Below, in pieces: positions 25,742 through 35,670 of a stretch of 54,488 nt of DNA (its first letter is position 1; every line of letters starts with the position of its first letter). The notes below the pieces were generated by a model, which saw only the letters and a program-made list of their open reading frames with translations, ran no database searches and was not told the origin of the DNA. Location of the stretch: NCBI GenBank assembly GCA_902575395.1, contig CACGRA010000004.1:1-54488 (forward strand), read 5' to 3'. Both the position numbers and the translations under genes were made by a program. The stretch comes from an uncultured Fidelibacterota bacterium (GTDB taxonomy: Bacteria > Fidelibacterota > Marinisomatia > Marinisomatales > Marinisomataceae).

Positions 25742-27138
25742 ACTTTTTTAGGCGATACCATTAATTTTGGCTTAACAATTTTGTCAAATTCGTTTTCAGA
25801 TAAATATTTTAATTTTTTTGCACTTTCTTTTAAGGAAATATTTTCTTTTAATGCTTTTTTTGCAATTTCTGCAGATTTTTCATATCCAATTTCTGGCACT
25901 AATGCTGTGACTAGCATAAGAGATTTACTTAGATTTTCTGCAATCTTATCCTTATTTGCAGATAATCCATCTAATGCATTTAACACAAAAGATTCTGAAG
26001 CTTCACTTAACAAAGAAATTGATTCATGAATATTGAATGCAATAAGTGGTCTATAAGTATTTAATTCAAAATTTCCATTTGATCCAGAGAAAGCAATGGT
26101 CAAATCATTTCCGAGAATTTGTGCATGAACCATATTTACTGCTTCGCATTGAGTAGGATTTACTTTTCCTGGCATAATAGAACTCCCTGGCTCATTAGAA
26201 GGTAATTGCAATTCGCCAATACCAGCCATTGGTCCACTCGAAAGCCACTTAATATCATTAGCAATCTTATTTAAAGATCCAGAACAAATCTTAATTCTAG
26301 ATGATAAATCTGAAATAGCATTTTGAGATGATAAAAGTTCAAATTTGTTAGCACAAACTTTGAAATCAAATCCTGTCTCATCACTAATAGCTTTAACCAT
26401 TAATTTATCATATCCATGAATTGTATTTATTCCAGTGCCAACTGCAGTGCCTCCTATTGGCAAATAAGAGCATTCTTTAAGTGTTTCTTCAATTCTTTTA
26501 ATATCATGAGCAATCATAGATACATAACCAGAAAATTCTTGTCCTAATGTAATTGGAGTCGCATCCTGTAGATGCGTTCTACCAACTTTTACAATTGATT
26601 TAAATTCTTTTTCTTTATCTTTGAGCGCTGTCTTCAACAAATCAAGGCTTGGTAATAAATTATTTTCTACATTGATAACGGAACCGATAAGAATTGCAGT
26701 AGGAAAAGTATCATTGGTAGATTGAGACATATTGACATGATCATTTGGATGAACAAATTTATATTGTCCTAATTTACCTCCTAGTAATTCATTCGCTTTA
26801 TTTGCAATAACTTCGTTAACATTCATATTGGTTTGTGTGCCACTGCCACTCTGAAAAACAGATAAAGGAAATTCATCTATAAAATCTTCAGGGTTTTTTA
26901 AAATAGCATCACAAGTCTTAATAATAGCATTGCTTATTTTTTTAGAAAGCCTTTTTTGTTTTGCGTTAGAAATTGCTGCTGCTTTTTTAATAACAATTAA
27001 AGGGAGAACTAAATTAAAATCCATTGGCCAACCAATTTCAAAGTTTTGGATTGCTCTTTGGGTTTGGGCTCCATAATAGGATTTTGATGGGACTTTAACT
27101 GAACCTAAACTATCTTTTTCTGTTCTGAATTTTTTCAC
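25738..27138 (-). CDS. fumC: class II fumarate hydratase
   Basis: 466 aa from the GTG at 27138, which overlaps the korB stop by 4 nt (GTGA); a TTG 12 nt earlier is possible. It reversibly hydrates fumarate to malate without an Fe-S cluster. The superfamily signature GSSIMPGKVNPTQ (near 315-327) holds the mobile active-site Ser and Lys. GSGTQTNMNVNEV and GRTHLQDATPITLGQE are the other two conserved regions. It is co-transcribed with korAB, joining two TCA steps. Confidence 0.96.
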   Translation of the reverse strand: MKKFRTEKDSLGSVKVPSKSYYGAQTQRAIQNFEIGWPMDFNLVLPLIVIKKAAAISNAKQKRLSKKISNAIIKTCDAILKNPEDFIDEFPLSVFQSGSGTQTNMNVNEVIANKANELLGGKLGQYKFVHPNDHVNMSQSTNDTFPTAILIGSVINVENNLLPSLDLLKTALKDKEKEFKSIVKVGRTHLQDATPITLGQEFSGYVSMIAHDIKRIEETLKECSYLPIGGTAVGTGINTIHGYDKLMVKAISDETGFDFKVCANKFELLSSQNAISDLSSRIKICSGSLNKIANDIKWLSSGPMAGIGELQLPSNEPGSSIMPGKVNPTQCEAVNMVHAQILGNDLTIAFSGSNGNFELNTYRPLIAFNIHESISLLSEASESFVLNALDGLSANKDKIAENLSKSLMLVTALVPEIGYEKSAEIAKKALKENISLKESAKKLKYLSENEFDKIVKPKLMVSPKKV

Positions 27139-28148
27139 TTTACTTCCCAAGTATCACCAGCATTGAGCAAATCATGAAGGGTTTTTTTACTTTTATCTTT
27201 CTTTTGAGCTTCTTTCATCTGTTCTTCCATCAAACCATCGTAGGTTGCTCTTTCTTTACAATATAACACACCTATTGGTTCCGGAAAAACATCATTTGAA
27301 GTAAAATTTGAAAGCATATCTGCAATAAACTCATCTTTTTCATTGTGTACCAAGATATCATCAACAGAATATTTTTTACCAATATCAACCACCTTTGGAT
27401 TTGTACCATCTAAATAAATGCCTTTATTGTCTGTTGGTCCAAAAATCATTGGTTCGCCATCTTGAAGACGTAATAATTTTTCAGATTTTGTTTCTTTATC
27501 TGTTAATTCGGAAAAAGCGCCATCATTAAAAATATTGCAATTTTGATAAATCTCAATAAAAGAAGCTCCATTGTATGCATTTGCTCTTTTAATCATTTCT
27601 TGCAAATGTTTTAATTCTCTATCAATGGTTTTTGCAACAAATCCTGCCTCAGCGCCAAGAACTAGTTTTGATGGATTAAATGGATGATCTAATGAACCCA
27701 TTGGAGTAGAATAAGTTACTTTTCCTTGTTCAGATGTTGGAGAATACTGTCCTTTTGTTAATCCATAAATACGATTATTAAACAACATAATATTTAAATC
27801 AATATTTCTTCTCATGAGATGAATGATGTGGTTCCCTCCAATAGAAAATCCATCACCATCACCCGTAACAATCCATACTGATAAATCTGGATTTGCAACC
27901 TTTAATCCACTTGCAATAGTTGGTGCTCTACCATGAATAGTGTGAAATCCAAAAGTATCCATGTAGTAGGGAAATCTACTTGAACAACCAATCCCTGATA
28001 TAAAAACTACATCTTCTTTCTTTGTAGTAATTTCAGGAAAAACCTTTTGAGTTTGTGCAAGTATAGCATAGTCTCCACACCCTGGACACCAACGTACAGC
28101 TTGATCAGATTCAAAATCACTTTTTTTGAATATAGGTTTATCACTCAC
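27135..28148 (-). CDS. korB: 2-oxoacid (2-oxoglutarate):ferredoxin oxidoreductase, beta subunit
   Basis: 337 aa. It carries thiamine diphosphate and one [4Fe-4S] cluster: WCPGCGDYA and GIGCSSRFPYY give three cluster Cys, a later Cys probably the fourth, and GDGDGFSIGGNH with the NNRIYGLTKGQ loop binds TPP-Mg. With KorA it oxidises a 2-oxoacid to acyl-CoA, reducing ferredoxin, and the reaction is reversible. It overlaps korA by 8 nt and fumC by 4. 2-Oxoglutarate is favoured over pyruvate by the KorA-type partner and the fumC context. Confidence 0.93.
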   Translation of the reverse strand: MSDKPIFKKSDFESDQAVRWCPGCGDYAILAQTQKVFPEITTKKEDVVFISGIGCSSRFPYYMDTFGFHTIHGRAPTIASGLKVANPDLSVWIVTGDGDGFSIGGNHIIHLMRRNIDLNIMLFNNRIYGLTKGQYSPTSEQGKVTYSTPMGSLDHPFNPSKLVLGAEAGFVAKTIDRELKHLQEMIKRANAYNGASFIEIYQNCNIFNDGAFSELTDKETKSEKLLRLQDGEPMIFGPTDNKGIYLDGTNPKVVDIGKKYSVDDILVHNEKDEFIADMLSNFTSNDVFPEPIGVLYCKERATYDGLMEEQMKEAQKKDKSKKTLHDLLNAGDTWEVK

Positions 28149-29988
28149 TTATTAATTCCTTTGCTTTATCTACAATACTAGAAGGATTTAACGGTCGACC
28201 TTTGACCTCATTGAATCCAACAGCATCAATTAAAAATTCAGATCGAATAATTTTTCTAAATTGCCCAGAATTAACTTCTGGAATCAAAACTTTCTTATAG
28301 TTTTTTAAAATTTTCTTTAAATCTGGAGGTAATGGATTAATCCACTGAACTGAAACATGTCCAACGCTATATTTTTCTTTTACTAATTGTTCTGTCGCAG
28401 ACTTGCAAGCACCATGAGTGCTACCCCAGCTAAGAATTAGCAAATCTCCTTTTTTCTTTCCATATATAGAAGTAGGATCTATTTCATCAACAATATTTTG
28501 AATCTTCTGATATCGTGTATCAGTCATTTCTTGATGATTATCAGGTTCATAATTTACATTACCAGTAATATTTTGTTTTTCTATCCCTCCAATGCGATGT
28601 TCCAATCCTTTTGTCCCAGGAATAGCCCAACCTCTAGCTAATGTTTTTTTATCACGCTTATAAGGCAAGAATTTTTCACCTGATGTGTTTTCCTTTTCAA
28701 ATTTTACAATGAAATCTTTCAAATCATCCGGATTTGGAATAAGCCATGGCTCTGAACCATTCACAAGATATCCATCTGATAAAACCATAACAGGAGTCAT
28801 GTATTTTACAGCAATTCTACATGCTTCATATGTTGCAAAATAACAATCTCCTGGAGTTGCAGGTGCTATTACAGCAACTGGTGCTTCTCCATTGCGTCCA
28901 TAAAGAGCTTGCAATAAATCAGACTGTTCAGTTTTAGTTGGTAATCCAGTGCTAGGACCTCCTCTTTGAACATTAATGATAACTAATGGAAGTTCAGTCA
29001 TAACAGCTAAACCTATAAATTCTCCTTTCAAAGCAATACCAGGGCCAGATGATGCAGTGATCCCAAGTGAGCCTCCATAAGAAGCACCAAGGGCAACACC
29101 GATACCAGCAATTTCATCTTCAGCTTGAAAGGTTTTAATTCCAAAATTTTTCCAATTAGATAAAGTATGTAAAAGGTTGCTGGCTGGCGTAATTGGATAT
29201 CCAGCAAATGCTATATTTAATTGACTTTTTTCTGCTGCGGTGAGGATCCCTAAACAAGAAGCGAGAGTTCCATTAATATTTCTATATTTTCCAGCAGGTA
29301 AACTAGCTTTTTCTACAACATATCGTGTTGTAATCTCTGCAGTTTCTCCATAATTATATCCAGCATGAAGTGCTCTCGTATTTGCATCAATAATTTCAGG
29401 TTTAGATTTAAATTTTTGGTTCAACCAATCAATAGTTGGTTCCAATGGACGATCATACATCCAAAATAAAACTCCTAATGCACAAAGGTTTTTTGTTCTT
29501 TCTATAGTTTTTGATGGTAAATCCATACCTTCACAAGCATTGGTAACTAATTTGCTCATTTCGATATAATGGACAGAATAATAATCATCAAGCGAAGCAT
29601 CTTCTGTTGGGTCAGATTCATATCCTGCTAATTTTAAATTTTTTGGTGTAAACGCATTCTTATTAAGAATCAAAATTCCTCCTGGAATAAGTTCTTTAAG
29701 ATGCACCTTCAAAGCAGCAGGATTCATTGCAACTAAGACATCTGGTTTTTCTCCTGGAGTATGAATTTCTTTAGAACTAAAATGAATCTGAAAAGAACTA
29801 ACTCCAGCTAGAGACCCAGCAGGTGCACGTATTTCAGCAGGGAAATCTGGCAGAGTACTTAAATCATTGCCAACAATTGCAGAAGTTTGAGTAAACCTAC
29901 CTCCACTAAGCTGCATTCCATCGCCAGAATCACCAGCAAAACGTATGGTTACTTCGTCTAAAGTTTGAAATTTTATTTTCTTAGCCAT
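28141..29988 (-). CDS. korA: 2-oxoacid (2-oxoglutarate):ferredoxin oxidoreductase, fused gamma-alpha subunit
   Basis: 615 aa. The N-terminal gamma domain (about 1-195) starts with VTIRFAGDSGDGMQLSG and has the DFPAEIRAPAGSL segment. The alpha domain follows with the pyrimidine-binding region (AFAGYPITPASNLLH, then FQAEDEIAGIGVALGASYGG) and the transketolase-C-like end. The catalytic-loop signature GPSTGLPTKTEQ is typical of KorA. No delta ferredoxin subunit gene is adjacent, so an external ferredoxin must take the electrons. It is the first gene of kor-fumC-pbp1A, 148 bp from the divergent suf operon. Confidence 0.94.
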   Translation of the reverse strand: MAKKIKFQTLDEVTIRFAGDSGDGMQLSGGRFTQTSAIVGNDLSTLPDFPAEIRAPAGSLAGVSSFQIHFSSKEIHTPGEKPDVLVAMNPAALKVHLKELIPGGILILNKNAFTPKNLKLAGYESDPTEDASLDDYYSVHYIEMSKLVTNACEGMDLPSKTIERTKNLCALGVLFWMYDRPLEPTIDWLNQKFKSKPEIIDANTRALHAGYNYGETAEITTRYVVEKASLPAGKYRNINGTLASCLGILTAAEKSQLNIAFAGYPITPASNLLHTLSNWKNFGIKTFQAEDEIAGIGVALGASYGGSLGITASSGPGIALKGEFIGLAVMTELPLVIINVQRGGPSTGLPTKTEQSDLLQALYGRNGEAPVAVIAPATPGDCYFATYEACRIAVKYMTPVMVLSDGYLVNGSEPWLIPNPDDLKDFIVKFEKENTSGEKFLPYKRDKKTLARGWAIPGTKGLEHRIGGIEKQNITGNVNYEPDNHQEMTDTRYQKIQNIVDEIDPTSIYGKKKGDLLILSWGSTHGACKSATEQLVKEKYSVGHVSVQWINPLPPDLKKILKNYKKVLIPEVNSGQFRKIIRSEFLIDAVGFNEVKGRPLNPSSIVDKAKELISE

Positions 29989-30136
29989 TATCTTAAAACG
30001 ATTATCAATTTACACTACGAAAATCAACTAATCAATGAGTATAGAATTAGATTAATACGAGTAGATTGTATCTATATTTTATTTCTAAATTAATAGCAAG
30101 TAATAGTGTAATTAGATAAATTTCCGCCTACGAGAA

Positions 30137-31582
30137 ATGATTGACAAGAACCAACAAATAATTGATAAAAATTTAGACCAGGAATATAAGTATGGTTTTA
30201 CCACAGATGTGGAACAAATCAAATTTGAACCTGGGCTAAATGAAGAAGTCATTGCAAAATTATCCAATATAAAAAATGAGCCGAAATGGTTGCTAGATTG
30301 GAGATTAAAAGCATATGAAAATTGGCAAAAAATGAAAGAGCCGAAATGGGCAAATATCAATTACGAGCCAATAGACTATCAAGCATTGAGCTATTACGCT
30401 GCACCGAAGAAAAAAAGCAAGAAGAGCCTTGATGAAGTAGACCCAGAAATACTAGAAACATACAACAAACTTGGTATTTCGCTAGATGAACAAAAAAAAT
30501 TAGAAGGAGTTGCAGTGGATGCAGTATTTGATAGTGTTTCAGTTGCAACAACTTTCAAAGATGAGCTATCAAAACATGGAGTAATATTTTGTTCTTTCTC
30601 TGAAGCAGTACAAGAACACCCTGATTTAATAAAAAAATATCTTGGTTCGGTAATCCCTTATACAGATAATTATTTTGCTGCTCTCAATTCAGCAGTATTT
30701 AGTGATGGTTCTTTTGTTTATATACCAAAAAATGTTAAATGCCCTCTTGAATTGTCAACATATTTCAGAATAAATGCATCAAATACTGGACAATTTGAAA
30801 GAACACTGATTATAGCTGATGAAGGAAGTGAAGTGAGTTATCTTGAAGGATGCACAGCTCCTATGAGAGATGAAAATCAACTACATGCTGCATGTGTAGA
30901 ATTAATTGCACATGAAGATGCAACAATTAAATATTCAACAATACAAAATTGGTATTCAGGAAATGAAAATGGTGAAGGTGGAATATATAATTTTGTAACA
31001 AAAAGAGGAAAATGTGCAGGCGATAGATCTAAAATTTCTTGGACACAAGTTGAAACTGGATCAGCAATAACATGGAAATATCCGAGTGTAATTATGCAAG
31101 GAGATGATAGCGTTGGTGAATTCTATTCAGTTGCTATAACAAAAAATAAGCAGCAAGCTGATACAGGAACAAAAATGATTCATATGGGGAAAAACACTAA
31201 AAGCACTATCATATCAAAAGGAATTTCTGCTGGCGAAGGACAGAATACATATCGTGGGGGTGTAAAAATATTAAAAAATGCTGATAATGCACGTAATTTT
31301 TCTCAATGTGATTCAATTTTGATTGGAGATAAATGTGGTGCACATACATTTCCATATATAGATGTAAAAAATCAAACTGCACAAATGGAACATGAAGCAA
31401 CAACATCAAATATTGGTGAAGATCAATTATTCTATTGTAATCAAAGAGGAATTAATTTGGACGATGCAGTATCAATGATTGTCAATGGATTTTGCAAAGA
31501 AGTATTTGAAGAGCTTCCAATGGAATTTGCAGTAGAGGCAAAACAATTAATCGAAGTAACACTAGAAAACAGCGTGGGATAA
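30137..31582 (+). CDS. sufB: Fe-S cluster scaffold SufB
   Basis: 481-aa core of the SufBCD scaffold, on which clusters are assembled. A right-handed beta-helix carries the hallmark segments [24 protein letters not shown] (the sulfur-accepting Cys region) and [16 protein letters not shown] near the C-terminus. It is first in sufB-C-D-E-T-S and is followed by sufC after 1 nt. The start ATG has only a weak ribosome-binding site. The 148-bp gap to korA has the near-palindrome TAGAT-TGT-ATCTA (30062-30074), a possible but unproven operator. No sufR or iscR is adjacent. Confidence 0.97.
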   Translation: MIDKNQQIIDKNLDQEYKYGFTTDVEQIKFEPGLNEEVIAKLSNIKNEPKWLLDWRLKAYENWQKMKEPKWANINYEPIDYQALSYYAAPKKKSKKSLDEVDPEILETYNKLGISLDEQKKLEGVAVDAVFDSVSVATTFKDELSKHGVIFCSFSEAVQEHPDLIKKYLGSVIPYTDNYFAALNSAVFSDGSFVYIPKNVKCPLELSTYFRINASNTGQFERTLIIADEGSEVSYLEGCTAPMRDENQLHAACVELIAHEDATIKYSTIQNWYSGNENGEGGIYNFVTKRGKCAGDRSKISWTQVETGSAITWKYPSVIMQGDDSVGEFYSVAITKNKQQADTGTKMIHMGKNTKSTIISKGISAGEGQNTYRGGVKILKNADNARNFSQCDSILIGDKCGAHTFPYIDVKNQTAQMEHEATTSNIGEDQLFYCNQRGINLDDAVSMIVNGFCKEVFEELPMEFAVEAKQLIEVTLENSVG

Positions 31583-31583
31583 A

Positions 31584-32324
31584 ATGATAGATATAAAAAA
31601 CTTAAAAGTTTCTGTAGAAGAAAAAGAAATCCTAAAAGGTATCAATCTTGAAATACCAGAAGGTGAAGTTCATGCAATTATGGGAAGAAATGGATCTGGA
31701 AAAAGCACTTTAGCAAATACATTAGCTGGAAACGAAAAATTTGAAGTGACAGATGGATTAATTCATATGAATGGTCTTGATATCACTGAAATGAGTGCAG
31801 AAAACAGATCTTTAAATGGTATTTTTGTCTGTTTTCAATATCCTGTAGCTATTCCAGGCGTAAGCATGGCATACTTTTTAAGAGCAGCAATCAATGCACA
31901 TCTAGAAAATCAAGGAAAAGAAGAGATGGATGCGCTAGAATTTTTAAATCAATCAAAAGAAATATTAAAAAAACTAAATCTGGATGATTCTTTTTTAAAA
32001 AGATCAATTAACGATGGTTTTTCAGGTGGAGAGAAAAAGAAAAGTGAAATTTTTCAATTACTTTCATTGAATCCAAAGTTTGCCATACTTGACGAAACAG
32101 ATTCAGGATTAGATATTGATGCATTAAAAATTGTAGCAGATGGGGTAAAAGAATTTAATGGAAAGAAAAATTCAACATTAATTATTACTCACTATGAAAG
32201 ATTGCTTGAATATATTAATCCAGATGTTGTACATATAATGATTGATGGGAAAATAGTAAAATCAGGTGATATGAAATTAGCAAGACAGGTAGAAGAAAAA
32301 GGATATTCTTGGCTAGCAAAATAA
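31584..32324 (+). CDS. sufC: Fe-S assembly ATPase SufC
   Basis: 246-aa ABC-type ATPase of the SufBCD complex. Walker A is GRNGSGKST (near 36-44), the Q-loop is in CFQYPVAIPGVS, the signature is FSGGEKKKSE (SufC-type) and Walker B is FAILDETDSGLD. ATP binding by the SufC pair reshapes SufB-SufD for cluster assembly. It is 1 nt after sufB and 19 nt before sufD. Confidence 0.97.
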   Translation: MIDIKNLKVSVEEKEILKGINLEIPEGEVHAIMGRNGSGKSTLANTLAGNEKFEVTDGLIHMNGLDITEMSAENRSLNGIFVCFQYPVAIPGVSMAYFLRAAINAHLENQGKEEMDALEFLNQSKEILKKLNLDDSFLKRSINDGFSGGEKKKSEIFQLLSLNPKFAILDETDSGLDIDALKIVADGVKEFNGKKNSTLIITHYERLLEYINPDVVHIMIDGKIVKSGDMKLARQVEEKGYSWLAK

Positions 32325-32343
32325 TTTAAAAGGCATCTCAGTC

Positions 32344-33528
32344 GTGAATGAAATCAAAAATAATAGCTATAACCAATTTAAAAAGTTAGGCTACCCTACT
32401 AAAAAGTTAGAAAATTGGAAATTCTCTAATAGTAGCCACTTGAAAAAATATAATACGATCATTTCAGATTCAAATATTGATATCAAAGAATATCTAAAAA
32501 TAAAAAATACATTATGTTTTTTAAATGGAGCACTTATAAAAGAATCTTTGGAAAATTGTGACTTTAAAAATGAAATATTAATTAGTAACACCATAGATAT
32601 TAAAGCAAAAGATACAATAAAAATGTCCGAAAATTTCAATAATGAAGCACTGTTTAACCTCGGAATTGCAAAATTTAATGAAGGAATTTTTATTGAATTT
32701 AAAAAAGGGAATAAAGATCATATCCAAATTAATGTTATAAATATTTATGATAAAAAATCAGAAAATATGTTCGCTCCTACATTCAATATATTCAAATTAA
32801 ATAAGAAAAATAATGTATCAATTTTTGAAAAAGATATTAATCATGGTTTTGACAGTTTTAACCTAAGAATAAATAAATTTATATGCGATGATGACTCAAT
32901 TCTGAACCATAGCTCAATATATCAAGATGATACACAGAGTAATTTATTAAGATATAATTATTATCAAGCAAATACTAATACCATTATTAATATTGATAGC
33001 TTTAATTGTGAATCATCTTTCAATAAAGATTTTATTGAAATTGATCTAGACAAATCAGGAGCAGAAGCAACAGTAAATGCATTGAATCTTACTAAGAATG
33101 ATGAACATGCAGATAATAATATATTAATTAATCACAAATCAGAACATTGTAATAGTTCACAAAATGTGAGAAATATTCTTCAAAATAAATCAACATCTGT
33201 TTTTAATGGAAAAGTTATTGTATTTGAAGGAGCACAAAAAACTGATTCTAATCAATCAAATAAAAATTTACTTTTATCAAAGGAAGCAACTGCTCATTCT
33301 AATCCACAATTAGAAATTTATGCAGATGATGTACAATGTGGGCATGGATCTACAACGGGTGCTTTAGATAAAAATAGTATTTTTTATTTTCAATCAAGAG
33401 GAATCAATAAAGAAGATGCAATACAAATTCTTGTTAAAGCATTCGCACATACAGTCATTAAAACTTTTTCAGATGACAATATTAAGAAAAATGCACAAGC
33501 CTATATTGATAAATGGATGAATGAATAG
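32344..33528 (+). CDS. sufD: Fe-S cluster scaffold subunit SufD
   Basis: 394 aa and rich in Asn/Lys/Ile. The N-terminal helices include YPTKKLENWKFS (PT-(K/R)-x-E-x-W motif), then a beta-helix, and the C-terminal domain has CGHGSTTGALD and FYFQSRGINKEDA, the SufD signatures with the conserved His at the SufB interface. It starts at GTG, the only sensible start in frame, with AAAGG upstream. Its end overlaps sufE by 8 nt. It diverges more than SufB, as usual. Confidence 0.92.
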   Translation: MNEIKNNSYNQFKKLGYPTKKLENWKFSNSSHLKKYNTIISDSNIDIKEYLKIKNTLCFLNGALIKESLENCDFKNEILISNTIDIKAKDTIKMSENFNNEALFNLGIAKFNEGIFIEFKKGNKDHIQINVINIYDKKSENMFAPTFNIFKLNKKNNVSIFEKDINHGFDSFNLRINKFICDDDSILNHSSIYQDDTQSNLLRYNYYQANTNTIINIDSFNCESSFNKDFIEIDLDKSGAEATVNALNLTKNDEHADNNILINHKSEHCNSSQNVRNILQNKSTSVFNGKVIVFEGAQKTDSNQSNKNLLLSKEATAHSNPQLEIYADDVQCGHGSTTGALDKNSIFYFQSRGINKEDAIQILVKAFAHTVIKTFSDDNIKKNAQAYIDKWMNE

Positions 33529-33940
33529 TATAGATAAAAAATTTTCTGAAATTAGAGATGGATTTTCTGTATTAGAAGGCCAAGATAAATTAGTTTATTT
33601 AATCGATTTAGGTAAAAAAATTGATCAGATTGATTCAAAAGATAAAGTTGAAGAAAATAAAGTCAATGCATGCACTTCGCAAACATGGATTAAAATAGAA
33701 AATGATAAATTTGTTACTCTAAAAGCAGATTCTGAAAGTGCAATTGTCAAAGGATTATTACGAATTTTACAAATTGGGTTTAATAATTCAGAAAAAAAGG
33801 GTATTATTGATTTTATTGATGAATTTGATGAACCAATAAAGATTTTTGAATGGCTTAATATAGGTCCAACTATTTCTAGTCAAAGACAAAATGGATTTAT
33901 TGGTGCGTTATTATTTATTAAAAAGGAATTAAATAAATGA
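33521..33940 (+). CDS. sufE: sulfur acceptor SufE
   Basis: 139 aa. It takes persulfide sulfur from SufS and passes it to SufB. Cys51 in VNACTSQTW corresponds to the active Cys of E. coli SufE, and the C-terminal ISSQRQNGF helix is conserved. It overlaps sufD by 8 nt and sufT by 4 nt (ATGA). The system therefore uses SufE, not the zinc-dependent SufU. Confidence 0.93.
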   Translation: MNSIDKKFSEIRDGFSVLEGQDKLVYLIDLGKKIDQIDSKDKVEENKVNACTSQTWIKIENDKFVTLKADSESAIVKGLLRILQIGFNNSEKKGIIDFIDEFDEPIKIFEWLNIGPTISSQRQNGFIGALLFIKKELNK

Positions 33941-34458
33941 ATAAAGAATTTACATTGCAGTCAGACATTGAAGTTTTCAGTGTGCCTGATGGTGTCAAAA
34001 CACTTTTAACCAAGGGAACGCCTGGAATTATAACACAATCTTTAGGAGATAACTTTACTGTTGTTGTAGAAGGAAATATGTATCAAATAAAAGGCATTGA
34101 TGCAGAAGCAATAGGTGAAGAAAAACAAGTAATTGTCAGTAACAATTTCGCAAATGAAGAAGAAGTTTGGAACATGCTTCAAACATGTTATGATCCAGAG
34201 ATTCCTGTTAACATTGTTGATTTAGGTTTAGTATATGATTGTACAGTTGAAGAAAAAAAAGAAGGGGTTAACGTATCTATTAAGATGACATTAACAGCTC
34301 CTGGGTGCGGAATGGGTCCTGTGATTGCAGATGAAGTAAAAGAAAAAGTATCATCATTGCATGGAACTAATAATGTTGAGGTAGAGCTAGTATGGGAACC
34401 TCAATGGAATCAAGATATGATGTCTGATGCTGCAAAGCTTCAATTAGGTTTATATTAA
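33937..34458 (+). CDS. sufT: Fe-S assembly accessory protein SufT (DUF59/MIP18 family)
   Basis: 173 aa: an N-terminal beta-rich region (about 1-65, with TKGTPGIITQSLGDNFTV) typical of SufT, then the DUF59 domain with YDPEIPVNIVDLGLVYD and the conserved Cys in TAPGCGMG. SufT proteins help deliver clusters to target enzymes under high demand. It abuts sufS with no gap. Confidence 0.9.
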   Translation: MNKEFTLQSDIEVFSVPDGVKTLLTKGTPGIITQSLGDNFTVVVEGNMYQIKGIDAEAIGEEKQVIVSNNFANEEEVWNMLQTCYDPEIPVNIVDLGLVYDCTVEEKKEGVNVSIKMTLTAPGCGMGPVIADEVKEKVSSLHGTNNVEVELVWEPQWNQDMMSDAAKLQLGLY

Positions 34459-35670
34459 ATGAGTGCAGAAAATATTCGAAAAGAATTTCCAATTCTTAAT
34501 CAAAAAAATCGTAATAAAAAATTAATTTATTTTGATAGTGCTGCTACCAGCTTAAAACCTATATCCGTTATTGAAAAAGAAATGCAGTTCTATAAAGAAT
34601 ATGGTGCAAGCATTCATAGAAGTGTGTATGAATTAGGTGAGAAAGCAACAAATGAATTTGAAAATGCAAGGAAAAAAGTTGCTAAATTTATTGGAGCTAC
34701 TTCTGCTGAATCTATTATATTTACAAAAAGCGCTACTGAATCAATTAATCTTGTTGCTGACGCATGGGGATTTAAAAATTTAAAGAAAAATGATGTTATT
34801 CTGCTTACTGATATGGAACATCATTCAAATATTGTTCCTTGGCAAATTATTAGTGAAAAAACAGGAGCAATAATCCAATATATCAAATCAACTCCAAATG
34901 GTACACTCAATCTGGAAGATTTTGAAAATATGTTAAATGAAAATGTAAAGATAGTAAGCGTAACTCATGCATCAAATGTTTTTGGGACAATTAATCCAAT
35001 AAAAAACATTGTTAAAAAAGCACATGAACATGGTGCGTTAGTGATGGTAGACGGCTGTCAAAGCACTCCACATATCCCAATCGATGTTGTAGAATTAGAT
35101 TGTGATTTTTTTGCGTTTTCAGGGCATAAAATGTTTGGACCAACAGGAGTCGGAGTATTGTATGGGAAAAAAGAAATATTAAAAAATATGCCTCCATATC
35201 AAACTGGTGGTGGAATGATTGAAGAAGTAACGATGGAAAAATCTACTTGGACTGATATACCTCATAAATTTGAACCTGGTTCACCAGTATCTGCACAAGT
35301 AATCGGATTAGGAGCTGCAATTGATTTTTTTAATACAATTGATAATAATCATATAGAAATACAGAAAGACTTAATATCATATGCTCTAAAAAAATTAAAT
35401 GAAATTGATGGAATAACTATTTATGGAGATGCTTCGGAAAGAACTTCAATTATTAGTTTTAATATTGATAATATTCATTCACTTGATATTGCACAATTTC
35501 TTGATTATGAAGGGATTGCTGTTAGATCAGGTCATCACTGCTGTAAACCGTTAATGAATACATTAGGAATATCATCATGTATTAGAATTAGCTTCCATAT
35601 ATATAATGAAAAAAATGAAATTGATACTTTTATTGAAAAATTAAATAAATCAATTGAAACTTTGAGTTAA
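34459..35670 (+). CDS. sufS: cysteine desulfurase SufS
   Basis: 403-aa PLP enzyme that releases sulfur from cysteine as a persulfide. Lys224 in FSGHKMFGPTG binds PLP. The catalytic Cys361 lies in VRSGHHCCKPLM, directly after His-His as in group II (SufS) desulfurases; a second Cys follows it. It is last in the operon, an order different from E. coli sufABCDSE. Its stop overlaps the stop of the convergent Etf oxidoreductase (TTAA). Confidence 0.96.
   Translation: MSAENIRKEFPILNQKNRNKKLIYFDSAATSLKPISVIEKEMQFYKEYGASIHRSVYELGEKATNEFENARKKVAKFIGATSAESIIFTKSATESINLVADAWGFKNLKKNDVILLTDMEHHSNIVPWQIISEKTGAIIQYIKSTPNGTLNLEDFENMLNENVKIVSVTHASNVFGTINPIKNIVKKAHEHGALVMVDGCQSTPHIPIDVVELDCDFFAFSGHKMFGPTGVGVLYGKKEILKNMPPYQTGGGMIEEVTMEKSTWTDIPHKFEPGSPVSAQVIGLGAAIDFFNTIDNNHIEIQKDLISYALKKLNEIDGITIYGDASERTSIISFNIDNIHSLDIAQFLDYEGIAVRSGHHCCKPLMNTLGISSCIRISFHIYNEKNEIDTFIEKLNKSIETLS

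Noticed and set aside
30062-30074. TAGAT-TGT-ATCTA inverted repeat as a suf operator
   Set aside because: Five-bp arms in AT-rich DNA are expected by chance, and no regulator gene is adjacent; it is mentioned only as a possibility under sufB.
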